Of a stretch of 64,000 bases of DNA, positions 9,375 to 16,399 are shown in pieces. Below the pieces are notes generated by a model that worked only from the letters and a program-made list of their open reading frames with translations, was not told the DNA's origin and searched no databases. Both the position numbers and the translations under genes were made by a program. Positions within the stretch are counted from its first letter, which is position 1. Each line of letters starts with the position of its first letter. Location: the NCBI GenBank assembly GCA_022819505.1, contig JAJEHD010000005.1, positions 1 through 64,000 of the forward strand, in the 5' to 3' direction. The stretch is from Acidimicrobiia bacterium (GTDB lineage Bacteria; Actinomycetota; Acidimicrobiia; Acidimicrobiales; Aldehydirespiratoraceae).

Positions 9375-10277
9375 TCAGCCCTTCACGGCCCCGGCGGTCA
9401 GGCCCGACACGATGTAACGCTGGAGGAACAGGAACAGCACCACCATCGGCATCATCAGGATCAGGACCGCGGCGGCCATCGGCGGCCAGTTGCTGCCGTA
9501 GAGGCCCTCGAAGGCGATCAGGCCCCGCGTCACCGGGTAGAGATCGTCGTTGGTCAGGTAGATGATCGCCAGCACCAGTTCGTTCCAGAGGCCTATGGCG
9601 TGCAGGACCGTAACCGTGGCGATGGCCGGGCGGATAAGCGGCACGATGATCTTGAACACGAAACGGTAGTACCCGCACCCGTCGATGGCGGCCGACTCGT
9701 CCAGCTCGCGGGGGATCGCCTTGATGTAGTTGACGAGGATGATGATGCCGATCGGGTTGACAAGGAACAGCAGGATGTAGCCGGCGCGGGTGTTGAACAG
9801 GCCCAGGTTGAGGATCAACTGGAATTGCGGGATAAGTGCCGGCGGCAGAAACAGCGCGATCACGTAGAGCAGCAGGATGTACCGACCGCCCTTGAGGTAG
9901 CCGCGGGCGATCGGGAACGCCACCAGCACCGAAGTGACCACGCAGACCGCAGTGGCCACCGTGGTGTAGACGACCGAGTTGACCAGGTAGCGGGCGAACT
10001 GGGCCTCGTTCCAGGCCTCGGTGAAGTTCTCGAAGCGAAGCGACTCCGGCATGCCGGTCGGGTTCCGGAAGAACTCGGGCAGCGTCTTGAACGCTGTGCT
10101 GACCAGCATCAGCAGCGGTCCGATGTACAGCACCGCGAACACCAGCAGGATCACGTACGACGCCAGCTTCTGTCTCTTGAGCCAGGCGAGCCATCGGGGC
10201 GGCTCCCGGCGGGCGGCGCGCTCGGGCCTGTGCTCCGTGGCCCTCCGGGGCGCCTGGGGCGTCTCGACGGCGGTCAT
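9375..10277 (-). CDS. Carbohydrate ABC transporter permease (MalG-like, CUT1)
   Basis: 300 residues: a 35-residue Arg/Pro-rich cytoplasmic N-terminus followed by six transmembrane helices. The EAA loop reads ELDESAAIDGCGYYRFVF with the downstream hydrophobic P-rich segment, diagnostic of the MalG-type subunit that docks onto the ATPase. The ATG at 10277 overlaps the preceding permease stop as ATGA. With its partner it forms the channel for the sugar delivered by the binding lipoprotein. No ATPase gene is present in the operon. Actinobacterial CUT1 systems commonly share a distant MsiK-type ATPase, which I infer here. Confidence 0.92.
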   Translation of the reverse strand: MTAVETPQAPRRATEHRPERAARREPPRWLAWLKRQKLASYVILLVFAVLYIGPLLMLVSTAFKTLPEFFRNPTGMPESLRFENFTEAWNEAQFARYLVNSVVYTTVATAVCVVTSVLVAFPIARGYLKGGRYILLLYVIALFLPPALIPQFQLILNLGLFNTRAGYILLFLVNPIGIIILVNYIKAIPRELDESAAIDGCGYYRFVFKIIVPLIRPAIATVTVLHAIGLWNELVLAIIYLTNDDLYPVTRGLIAFEGLYGSNWPPMAAAVLILMMPMVVLFLFLQRYIVSGLTAGAVKG

Positions 10278-11209
10278 CCGATGTACCTCTTCTCGCGATG
10301 CGACAGCCAGGCGTGGGTCACCAGCGCGAACACCAGCACGAGGATGAACAGCGCGATCGACGCGGCCGCGGCGTAGCCCTGCCGGAAGGCGGACGCCACC
10401 GACCCCGAGGTCTGCCCGAAGCCCTCGGCGAACACCAGGTATCCGAGCACTTGTGTGCCCGGTCGGTACCCGATGAGCACCAGGAACAGCTGCCAGGCCT
10501 GGAGCGACCCGATGATGTTCAGCAGAAGGTTGGTGTTGACGGCCGGCGTCAGCAGCGGCCAGGTGACGTTGCGGAACAGCTGCCACTTGCCGGCGCCGTC
10601 GATGCGGGCGGCCTCGTAGAGCTCGTTCGGGATGGTCTGCATCCCGGCGAGGAAGATCACCATCGTGATGCCGGCGTTCGCCCAGATCTGCACCACGATC
10701 ACCCAGGCGAACGCCTGCCGGGGCTGGCCGCCCAGAAGCTCCGACGTCCAGCCGAAGAGCTGGAAGAACTCGGCGGCCGGGCCGCCCCGGGGCAGCAGGA
10801 ACAGCTTCCAGATGAGCCCCTGGATGGCGACGCCGAGGATTACCGGCATGAAGAACAGCGTCCTGAAGAACTTCTTGCCGCGGATCTTCTGGTTCAGCAG
10901 CACCGCGAACACCAGGCCGATGCCGAACTGGATCACGGTGACGAAGAAGCAGAAGTAGACGGTCCTGCGCAGCGCGGCGATGTTGTCGCGCGAGGCCGCC
11001 CCCCGCAGCAGGAACTCGTCGTAGTTCTCGAAGCCGATCCAGTTGACGGCTATGCCGCGGATGCCGGTGGCGTCGGTGAAGGAGTAGACGGCTGTCGCCA
11101 GCGAGGGCCCTACCGCCATCACCAGGTACAGCAGGAAGCCGGGCAGCAGCAGCAGGACCGGAGTCGCGCTCCGCCAGCCCCGGGCGAACAGGTAGCTTCG
11201 GTGGATCAC
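10274..11209 (-). CDS. Carbohydrate ABC transporter permease (MalF-like, CUT1)
   Basis: 311 residues with six transmembrane helices. The EAA loop is ELYEAARIDGAGKWQLFRNV, and the first helix begins near residue 12 (TPVLLLLPGFLLYLVMA). The frame stays open upstream into the binding-protein gene, but that extension is Arg/Pro-rich. The first plausible start after the intergenic hairpin is the GTG at 11209, which gives a normal MalF-type N-terminus. No good ribosome site precedes it, so translation may be coupled or inefficient. The stop overlaps the next permease (ATGA). It is the partner of the MalG-like subunit in the same importer. Confidence 0.88.
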   Translation of the reverse strand: MIHRSYLFARGWRSATPVLLLLPGFLLYLVMAVGPSLATAVYSFTDATGIRGIAVNWIGFENYDEFLLRGAASRDNIAALRRTVYFCFFVTVIQFGIGLVFAVLLNQKIRGKKFFRTLFFMPVILGVAIQGLIWKLFLLPRGGPAAEFFQLFGWTSELLGGQPRQAFAWVIVVQIWANAGITMVIFLAGMQTIPNELYEAARIDGAGKWQLFRNVTWPLLTPAVNTNLLLNIIGSLQAWQLFLVLIGYRPGTQVLGYLVFAEGFGQTSGSVASAFRQGYAAAASIALFILVLVFALVTHAWLSHREKRYIG

Positions 11210-11240
11210 AGCCGTTGTGTGCAGGAGTCCCCGGGTTCCC

Positions 11241-11291
11241 GCTGTGGGAGGCTCCCGCGCCCGGCGGAGCCGGGGAGGAGCCCCCCACAGC
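11241..11291 (-). terminator. Large nested stem-loop between binding protein and permeases
   Basis: The arms 11241-11255 and 11277-11291 pair over 15 positions with one mismatch. Inside them CCCGGC/GCCGGG (11260-11265, 11269-11274) forms a second stem with a three-base loop. It starts 23 bases after the binding-protein stop and has no U-run. It is likely an mRNA-protecting or partial-termination hairpin that raises binding protein over permeases. Confidence 0.7.
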
Positions 11292-11313
11292 TGGAGGGGA
11301 ACGGTGCGGTTGT

Positions 11314-12942
11314 CTAGCCGGCGTCGAGTCCGGCCTGCAGGTCGGCCTGGGCCTGGGCTGCCAGCGCGGCCGCGTCGGTCCACTCGTTGAACGGAGCGAA
11401 CCAGGCCGGAGCCTGGGCTGCGTTGGCCCACTGGCCGGCGCCCGCGGGCGCCGCCCAGTACTGCTCGTGGCCGACCCGGAAGTTGGCCAGGTACGGGGCG
11501 ACCTCGGCGCCGAGCTTGGTGTTCAGCTCGGCTGTGGGCTGCGTCGGCACGAAGCCGACCGCGTTCGCGAACGCCTCGTAGTTGTCCGGCTCCGAGAAGG
11601 CGGCCAGGTAGGCGAGCGACTCCTCGGGGTACGGGGTGTCGGCCGCGATGGCCCAGCCCTGGTCATACTTCCCGAACAGGTACTTGTTGTCCTCGGGGTC
11701 GTCGCTGCCCGGGAACGGTATGTAGGTCCAGTCGAAGTCCACGCCGTCCAGCGCGGGCCCCTGCCACGTTCCGGTGGGCATCATGGCCACGTCGCCGGCC
11801 GCGAACCGGGCCGGGGCGGCGTCGTGGGACAGGCCGGAGACGCCGTCCTCGAGCATCTCGGTGGTGAACACCTGCATCCGGCGCAGCATCTCGGTGGAGC
11901 GCTCGTCGTCCCAGCGGATGTCGCCCGTCCACAGTCCCTCGACCAGGGCTTCCTGGTCGGGGTACATCGCGCCGAGCAGTCCGTAGGCGCCGACGAAGAT
12001 CGGCCAGCCGTCGCCGCCGCCGAGCGTCATGCACTCGTTGCCGGAGGCCTTGAACGTGTCGCATGCGGCGACCAGTTCGCCCCAGGTCGTCGGGACGTCC
12101 ACGCCGACCGAGTCGAACAGGTCGAGGTTGAGGAACATGCCGCTGTAGGACACCCGTCCGAGGTTGATCGCGTACAGCCTGCCCTCGAACGAGCCAGCGT
12201 CGTCGAGGGTCGCCCTGTCGTAGTGGTCGACGAACGGCTGGCGGGTGAGGTCCATCAGCAGGCCGGCCTCGATGAGGGTCTGCCAGTTGGGGGGCTGGAT
12301 GCCCGACATGTACGGCTGGGCCGCGTTGGCGAAGCCGAAGATGTCGATGACGTCGATGTCGCCCGCGGTGAGGCGGGTCTGCGTCGAGATGCTGAGGTCG
12401 CCCGGCGCCACCACCGACATGTCGATGGTCACGTGCGGGTTGGACGCCTCGAAGGAATCGTTGAACGCTTCCATGAACTCCACCATCGGCGGGTTCTGGT
12501 GCACCAGCACGCGCAGCGTCACGTCCTCTTTGGGGGGCTCGGCAGCCGCGGCTGCGGCCGCGGCCGCCTCTTCTGCTGCGGCCTCTGCGGCGGCGGCCTG
12601 TTCGGCCGCTGCGGCCGCCTCTGCGTCGGCGGCGTCCGCGGCCGCTTGGGCCTCGGCCAGCTGCGCCTCGAGATCGGCCAGCGCGCCCGCGTCGGCGTCG
12701 GCGTCGGCTTGCGCAGCCGCCAGCGCGGCTTCAGCCTCTGCCGCGGCGGCTTCTGCGGCGGCGGCTTCTGCGGCGGCGTCGTCTGCCATCGCCTGGGCCG
12801 CTTCAGCGTCGGCCCGGGCCTGGTCGACTGCCCCCGTGTCAACTACGGCGGGGCTAGCCGGCTCGTCGTCGCCGCAGGCCGCAGCCACAAGGCATACGGC
12901 TAGCAGCACGGCTAGCAGCCGGCCGATGGATGATTTGCTCAT
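11314..12942 (-). CDS. Extracellular sugar-binding lipoprotein of ABC importer, with long Ala-rich coiled-coil stalk
   Basis: 542 residues. Signal peptide with lipobox ending at Cys23 (LVAAAC). Residues about 35-140 are almost only Ala, Glu, Asp and Gln, a predicted coiled coil between the lipid anchor and the folded domain. From residue 145 on it is a family 1 solute-binding protein (VTLRVLVHQNPPMVEF, then the two-lobe pattern with conserved Trp/Tyr/Gly segments such as GTWQGPALDG). The ATG at 12942 has an excellent AGGAGG. It lies 70 bases after the LacI gene, on the same strand, and is separated from the permeases by a strong hairpin. It delivers a glucan-derived oligosaccharide by inference from the GH16 and GH94-like partners and the CebR-type operator. 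Confidence 0.9.
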   Translation of the reverse strand: MSKSSIGRLLAVLLAVCLVAAACGDDEPASPAVVDTGAVDQARADAEAAQAMADDAAAEAAAAEAAAAEAEAALAAAQADADADAGALADLEAQLAEAQAAADAADAEAAAAAEQAAAAEAAAEEAAAAAAAAAEPPKEDVTLRVLVHQNPPMVEFMEAFNDSFEASNPHVTIDMSVVAPGDLSISTQTRLTAGDIDVIDIFGFANAAQPYMSGIQPPNWQTLIEAGLLMDLTRQPFVDHYDRATLDDAGSFEGRLYAINLGRVSYSGMFLNLDLFDSVGVDVPTTWGELVAACDTFKASGNECMTLGGGDGWPIFVGAYGLLGAMYPDQEALVEGLWTGDIRWDDERSTEMLRRMQVFTTEMLEDGVSGLSHDAAPARFAAGDVAMMPTGTWQGPALDGVDFDWTYIPFPGSDDPEDNKYLFGKYDQGWAIAADTPYPEESLAYLAAFSEPDNYEAFANAVGFVPTQPTAELNTKLGAEVAPYLANFRVGHEQYWAAPAGAGQWANAAQAPAWFAPFNEWTDAAALAAQAQADLQAGLDAG

Positions 12943-13012
12943 GTTGTTGTTTCCTCCTGTTGTTGGATGACGTCTTGTGACGCAATGGGACATCTGGGAA
13001 CTAGGGCGGGCA

Positions 13013-14044
13013 TCACCTCTCCGGCTCCGCAGCCGGGGTGGCGCCGCACGACTCGCGCACGGCCAGCTCGGTGGGGAACACCACGTGCTCGGGCGTGGAG
13101 GCGCCACCGATCACGGTCGTGAGCAGCCGCACAGCCCGCTCGCCCACCTCGGTCACGGGCTGCACGACCGATGTCAGTCGGGGGGCGGTGAGGTCTGGCG
13201 GCACGATGCCGTCGAACGACACCACCGAGATGTCGCCGGGGCAGTCGAGTCCGGCCTCTCTGATGGCCCTCAACGCTCCGACGGCCATGCGGTCCGAGGC
13301 CACGAAGACGGCGTCGGGCCGCTCGGCCAGCAGCCGGTCCATGGCTCTGCGGCCTGACTCCTGGGACCAGTCGCCTTCGGAGATGCGGCTCTCGACGCTC
13401 AGGCCCGCTTCGGCCAGGCCCTCGAGAAAACCGTTGCGGCGGTCGACGCCGGCGGTCGTGTTCGAGGGCGCCGCAATGAGAGCGGGACGGCGGCGCCCGA
13501 GCCCGGCGAGGTGCAGGGCCGCGGTCCGGGCGCCCGCCCGGTTGTCCACGTCGACGCAGAACGTCGAGCCGGCGTTGTCGGGCCGCCCGACCACCACGAA
13601 GGGCATGCTGGTGCCCTGCATGTGGTCGATGAGGGGGTCGCCCCTGGTGGTGGCGGTCACGATCACCCCGTCGACCAGGCCGGGGGTGACCACACGGGAG
13701 ATGATCGAGCTCTCGTCGGGTCCGTCTCCGAACAGGAAAAGCGCCAGCGTCATGCTGACGTCGTTGGTCGCGCTGCTGATGCCCAGGATCAGCCGGCCGA
13801 AGTAGGGGTCGTCGAACAGGGTGGCCACCGCGCTGGGAATCACCAGCCCGATGACGCCGGTGCTGTTCGAGGCGAGCGAACGGGCCGCGGCGTGGGGCCG
13901 GTAGCCGGTCTCGGCGATCACGGCCTCCACCCGGCGCTTGGTCTCGGAGCTCACGTGGGACCCGCCGTTGACGACCCGCGAGACGGTGGAGCGCGACACG
14001 CCGGCGCGCCGTCCGACTTCCTCGAGGTTGAGCGGGCGTGACAT
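13013..14044 (-). CDS. LacI-family transcriptional repressor, CebR-like
   Basis: 343 residues. The N-terminal helix-turn-helix and hinge helix are plain (VGRRAGVSRSTVSRVVNG near residue 10, then RPHAAARSLAS). They are followed by a periplasmic-binding-protein-like effector domain with the family segments GVIGLVIPS, VDVDNRAGARTA and VSFDG. The gene is first in the minus-strand sugar locus. Its own promoter carries the palindrome TGGGAGCGCTCCCA across the expected start site, which is the sequence known as the CebR box of streptomycetes. It should therefore repress itself and probably the downstream importer and glucanase genes, released by a cello- or gluco-oligosaccharide. The effector is inferred, not shown. 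Confidence 0.92.
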   Translation of the reverse strand: MSRPLNLEEVGRRAGVSRSTVSRVVNGGSHVSSETKRRVEAVIAETGYRPHAAARSLASNSTGVIGLVIPSAVATLFDDPYFGRLILGISSATNDVSMTLALFLFGDGPDESSIISRVVTPGLVDGVIVTATTRGDPLIDHMQGTSMPFVVVGRPDNAGSTFCVDVDNRAGARTAALHLAGLGRRRPALIAAPSNTTAGVDRRNGFLEGLAEAGLSVESRISEGDWSQESGRRAMDRLLAERPDAVFVASDRMAVGALRAIREAGLDCPGDISVVSFDGIVPPDLTAPRLTSVVQPVTEVGERAVRLLTTVIGGASTPEHVVFPTELAVRESCGATPAAEPER

Positions 14045-14054
14045 GGGCCTCTCC

Positions 14055-14068
14055 TGGGAGCGCTCCCA
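14055..14068. promoter_or_regulatory. CebR-type operator O1 (perfect 14-bp palindrome)
   Basis: TGGGAGCGCTCCCA, directly downstream of the -10 box and covering the expected transcription start. Binding here would block initiation. Confidence 0.9.
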
Positions 14069-14097
14069 ACAATAGAAGCCTTGTAAATCCTTGTCAA
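14069..14097 (-). promoter_or_regulatory. Consensus sigma-70-type promoter of the LacI/sugar operon
   Basis: On the minus strand TTGACA (14097-14092) is followed, after exactly 17 bases, by TATTGT (14074-14069). The next bases are the operator palindrome and then GGAGAGG before the ATG at 14044. All elements are in perfect order for a repressor-controlled promoter. Confidence 0.88.
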
Positions 14098-14122
14098 GCT
14101 GGAACCGAAGTCGGTCTCTGTC

Positions 14123-14136
14123 TCGGAGCGCTCCCA
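14123..14136. promoter_or_regulatory. Second CebR-type operator O2 (one mismatch)
   Basis: TCGGAGCGCTCCCA lies 68 bp centre-to-centre from O1, upstream of the -35 box. It also lies 80 bp before the divergent MOSC gene, so it could serve cooperative looping or influence the divergent gene. Confidence 0.75.
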
Positions 14137-14216
14137 GAATTGGCGGCGAGAACTGTCAGCTGCTTGATCCCGGTGGTCGGCGCGCGAGCACGGGCCTAGC
14201 CGTAGTCTCTCTGGCT

Positions 14217-14765
14217 ATGTCTGAACGCACGCCGGAAGAGCTTGAGGCTGGCTTGGCGCACGTGCTGGATGCGCCCTCCGAGAAGGGGGAGCTTCGGCTG
14301 ATCGTGCGCCGGCCCGGAGTGGACGAGCGCGAGACCATCGACGAGGGCGCCCTCGATGCCGATTCGGGCCTGGTGGGCGACAACTGGGGGTCGCGGGGCG
14401 ATCCCTTCTCCGAGGACGGCGGGCCGAACGTCGCCGCGCAGCTGACCCTCATGAACGCGCGGGCTGTGGATCTGATCGCAGGGTCGGTCGACCGCTGGCC
14501 GCTGGCCGGCGACCAGCTCTATGTCGACTTCGACCTGAGCAAGACCAACCTGCCGGCGGGCACCCTGGTGGCCATCGGGGATGCAGTCGTCGAGATCAGC
14601 GCCAAGCCCCACACCGGGTGCGGGAAGTTCGTCCGCCGGTACGGCCTGGCCGCGCAGCGTTGGGTCAACTCCGAGGTCGGTCTGATGAACCGGCTCCGGG
14701 GCGTGAACACCCGGGTCGTGAAAGCCGGGGCTATCCGGGTCGGGGACCGCATCACCAAGGCCTGA
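14217..14765 (+). CDS. MOSC domain-containing protein, 182 aa
   Basis: Residues 20-180 show the MOSC (molybdenum cofactor sulfurase C-terminal) pattern: GDNWGSRGDP, QLTLMNARAVDLIAG and the conserved Cys segment AKPHTGCGKFVRRYG. MOSC proteins carry sulfur or molybdenum-cofactor-related chemistry on that cysteine and are often stand-alone (YiiM-like). The ATG at 14217 is preferred, because the open frame upstream overlaps the LacI promoter and operators. It is divergent from the sugar operon, and its stop is two bases before the next start, so it is co-transcribed with the YdeI-type gene. The actual substrate (N-hydroxylated bases or toxic oxygen-containing compounds in studied relatives) is unknown here. 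Confidence 0.88.
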   Translation: MSERTPEELEAGLAHVLDAPSEKGELRLIVRRPGVDERETIDEGALDADSGLVGDNWGSRGDPFSEDGGPNVAAQLTLMNARAVDLIAGSVDRWPLAGDQLYVDFDLSKTNLPAGTLVAIGDAVVEISAKPHTGCGKFVRRYGLAAQRWVNSEVGLMNRLRGVNTRVVKAGAIRVGDRITKA

Positions 14766-14767
14766 CG

Positions 14768-15355
14768 GTGACGGCGGCGACGGACCCGCAGGTCGACGCC
14801 TACATCGAGGCGTCGGACAAGTGGCCCGCCGAGATGGCCGCGCTGCGGCCGATCCTGCTGGGCGCCGGGCTGACCGAGCAGATCAAGTGGCGCTCGCCGT
14901 GCTACGGCCACGAGGGCAGGAACATCGCCATCATCCAGGAGATGAACGACTTCCTGGCCCTGATGTTCTTCAAGGGCGCCCTGCTGGACGACCCCGACGG
15001 GGTGCTTTCCGAGCAGGGGTCGAACACGCGGTCGGCTCGCCGCGTCACGTTCACGTCTGTGGAGGACGTGGCCCGGCTGGCCGGTGCCGTCAGGGCCCTG
15101 GTCGATGAGGCCGTGGCCGTGGAGGAGCTGGGCCTGGAGGTGGGCCCGGCGCCTGAGCTGGTGCTGGTCGGGGAGCTCCAGGACCGCCTCGACGCCGACC
15201 CGGCGCTGAAGGCGGCGTTCGAGGCGCTGACCCCGGGCCGCCGCCGGGAGTACAACCTGCACATCTCCGGCGCCAAGCAGTCCAAGACCCGCGAGGCCCG
15301 CATCGACAGGCACGCCCCCAAGATCCTCGAGGGCAAGGGCCTGCGCGACCGCTGA
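14768..15355 (+). CDS. DUF1801/YdeI-OmpD-associated family protein, 195 aa
   Basis: The N-terminal 110 residues match the DUF1801 fold (VDAYIEASDKWPAEMAALR, IKWRSPCYGHEGRNIAII, FFKGALL). The C-terminal 70 residues show the YdeI pattern LTPGRRREYNLHISGAKQ followed by a basic KTREARIDRHAPKI helix. The start is GTG at 14768, two bases after the MOSC stop. Family members have been linked to bacteriocin or peptide tolerance in a few species, but their biochemistry is unknown. I make no functional claim beyond family membership. Confidence 0.85.
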   Translation: MTAATDPQVDAYIEASDKWPAEMAALRPILLGAGLTEQIKWRSPCYGHEGRNIAIIQEMNDFLALMFFKGALLDDPDGVLSEQGSNTRSARRVTFTSVEDVARLAGAVRALVDEAVAVEELGLEVGPAPELVLVGELQDRLDADPALKAAFEALTPGRRREYNLHISGAKQSKTREARIDRHAPKILEGKGLRDR

Positions 15356-15527
15356 CGGGCTGTCCACTGGCCTGCGCGCGTGGCTCCGGGATTCTCGCTC
15401 TACGAGTCTCTCGCTCCAAGGAATCTCGGGAGAGAAACGTGTCGTATGCCCGCAAGAATCGCACCGAGATTCCGCAGCGTCCCCGACGAACGTTGTGGAC
15501 AGGACCGCTAGCTCTGCGGCTGCGGGG

Positions 15528-16076
15528 TCAGTCGGGGACCCAGGACTCGGGCTCGATGCCGAGACCGTCGGCGATCCGGTTGGCGTAGGCGTAGTAGCCG
15601 ACGACCTCGGTGATGTCGAGAATGTCGCGGTCGGAGAACCCGACGGTTCGCAGGTCCTCGACGTCGGCGTCGTTCATCGCGCCGGGCGTGCGGGTCAGCT
15701 TGACCGCGTAGGTCAGCATCGTCATCCGCTTGATCGACAGCGGCGCGGTGGTCCAGTCCCGTTCGACCGCGGCGACGAGCTCGTCGTCGTTGATGAGGCG
15801 GCGCAGACCGCGCCGGTGGTGGACGATTCAATAGTGGCAGCCGTTCTCGAGGCTCACGACCAGCGCGATGAGCTCTCGCTCGACCTTGCGCAGCGTGGCC
15901 GTGCCGGCCATGGCCGACATGTACAGGGCCTGGTGGGCCGCCATGGAACGGGGGTTCAGCGAGTGGACGGCCATGATGTAGTCGACCCGCCCGTAGGTGG
16001 GATCGACCACCTTCGGGTACATCTCGCCAAGCTCCCCCTCCCAAGAGTCGTCCGGAACAATCTCAATCCGAGCCAT
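15528..16076 (-). CDS. AhpD-like (carboxymuconolactone decarboxylase family) selenoprotein with in-frame UGA
   Basis: 182 residues if the TGA at 15828-15830 is read as selenocysteine (residue 83). The reading frame continues unchanged across it: residues 1-82 end in ENGCHY, and after the TGA come IVHHRRGLRRLINDDELV and the family's C-terminal half (YAVKLTRTPGAM, YANRIADGLGIEP). The TGA falls exactly on the second Cys of the AhpD-type CxxC motif, giving Cys-His-Tyr-Sec followed by the conserved His pair. An ideal bacterial SECIS hairpin begins 12 bases after it. AhpD-like proteins are peroxidase/disulfide reductases of hydroperoxide defence. A Cys paralogue lies at 59672-60250 and selD at 54517-55551 in this same window. 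The start ATG at 16076 overlaps the gene upstream by 14 bases. The alternative, a nonsense-mutated pseudogene, is unlikely given SECIS and position. Confidence 0.88.
15799..15815 (-). promoter_or_regulatory. Bacterial SECIS element of the AhpD-like selenoprotein
   Basis: On the coding strand CGGCGC-GGUCU-GCGCCG forms a perfect six-pair stem with a five-base loop. The loop begins 18 bases after the UGA. The loop sequence GGUCU and the 18-base spacing are the same as I remember for the E. coli fdhF SECIS bound by SelB. Confidence 0.88.
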
Positions 16077-16344
16077 GCCCGCCAGTCTCCCACGCCCCTG
16101 GGCACTCCGCGACTCCGTCCGCCCAACGGTCTTCGCGGACCTTCTCGTCTACTTCGATGGCGAGCCGGGCGGAGGCGAGGGCCTCGTCGAATTCGGCTCT
16201 CTCGGCGTCCGTCATGGCGGCGAGCCGCTGGCTGCACAGTTCCTCGATCGTGATGCGGCTCACCTTCAGTGACCCCCCGAGTAGGTCTGCCACGCTGGGC
16301 TTCGCTGCCACCGGCCGTTTCCTGGACAACGGGTTAAGGATCAA
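16063..16344 (-). CDS. Small hypothetical protein, up to 93 aa
   Basis: I do not recognise the family. The central part (VADLLGGSLKVSRITIEELCSQRLAAMTDAERAEFDEALASARLAIEVDEKVRED, given here only as a description of an acidic helical stretch) looks like a small all-alpha antitoxin or accessory protein. The longest start is TTG at 16344. Internal GTG codons near 16308 and 16290 are alternatives. Upstream is an AT-rich stretch with TATATT that could be a promoter. The stop overlaps the start of the selenoprotein by 14 bases, so the two are probably one transcript. No toxin partner is seen beside it. Confidence 0.5.
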   Translation of the reverse strand: MILNPLSRKRPVAAKPSVADLLGGSLKVSRITIEELCSQRLAAMTDAERAEFDEALASARLAIEVDEKVREDRWADGVAECPGAWETGGHGSD

Positions 16345-16387
16345 AATATATCTTCATGAGCTATGAACATACGTAACAATTCATACC

Positions 16388-16393
16388 TATGCT
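16388..16393 (+). promoter_or_regulatory. -10 box of a probable leaderless promoter
   Basis: TATGCT ends six bases before the ATG at 16400, in an AT-rich island (about 16340-16395) unlike the GC-rich surroundings. No ribosome site precedes the ATG and no clear -35 box is visible. Confidence 0.45.
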
Positions 16394-16399
16394 GATTCC

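Noticed and set aside
997..13357. Numerous long plus-strand open frames over the sugar locus and similar long shadows elsewhere
   Set aside because: They are Arg/Pro/Gly/His-rich, lack recognisable motifs and lie opposite genes with clear families. This is the usual GC-rich artefact.
15528..15725. Separate 65-aa gene starting at an internal ATG (C-terminal half of the AhpD-like protein)
   Set aside because: It lacks the active site and is continuous in frame with the upstream half through a TGA followed by a SECIS hairpin. One selenoprotein gene explains both pieces.
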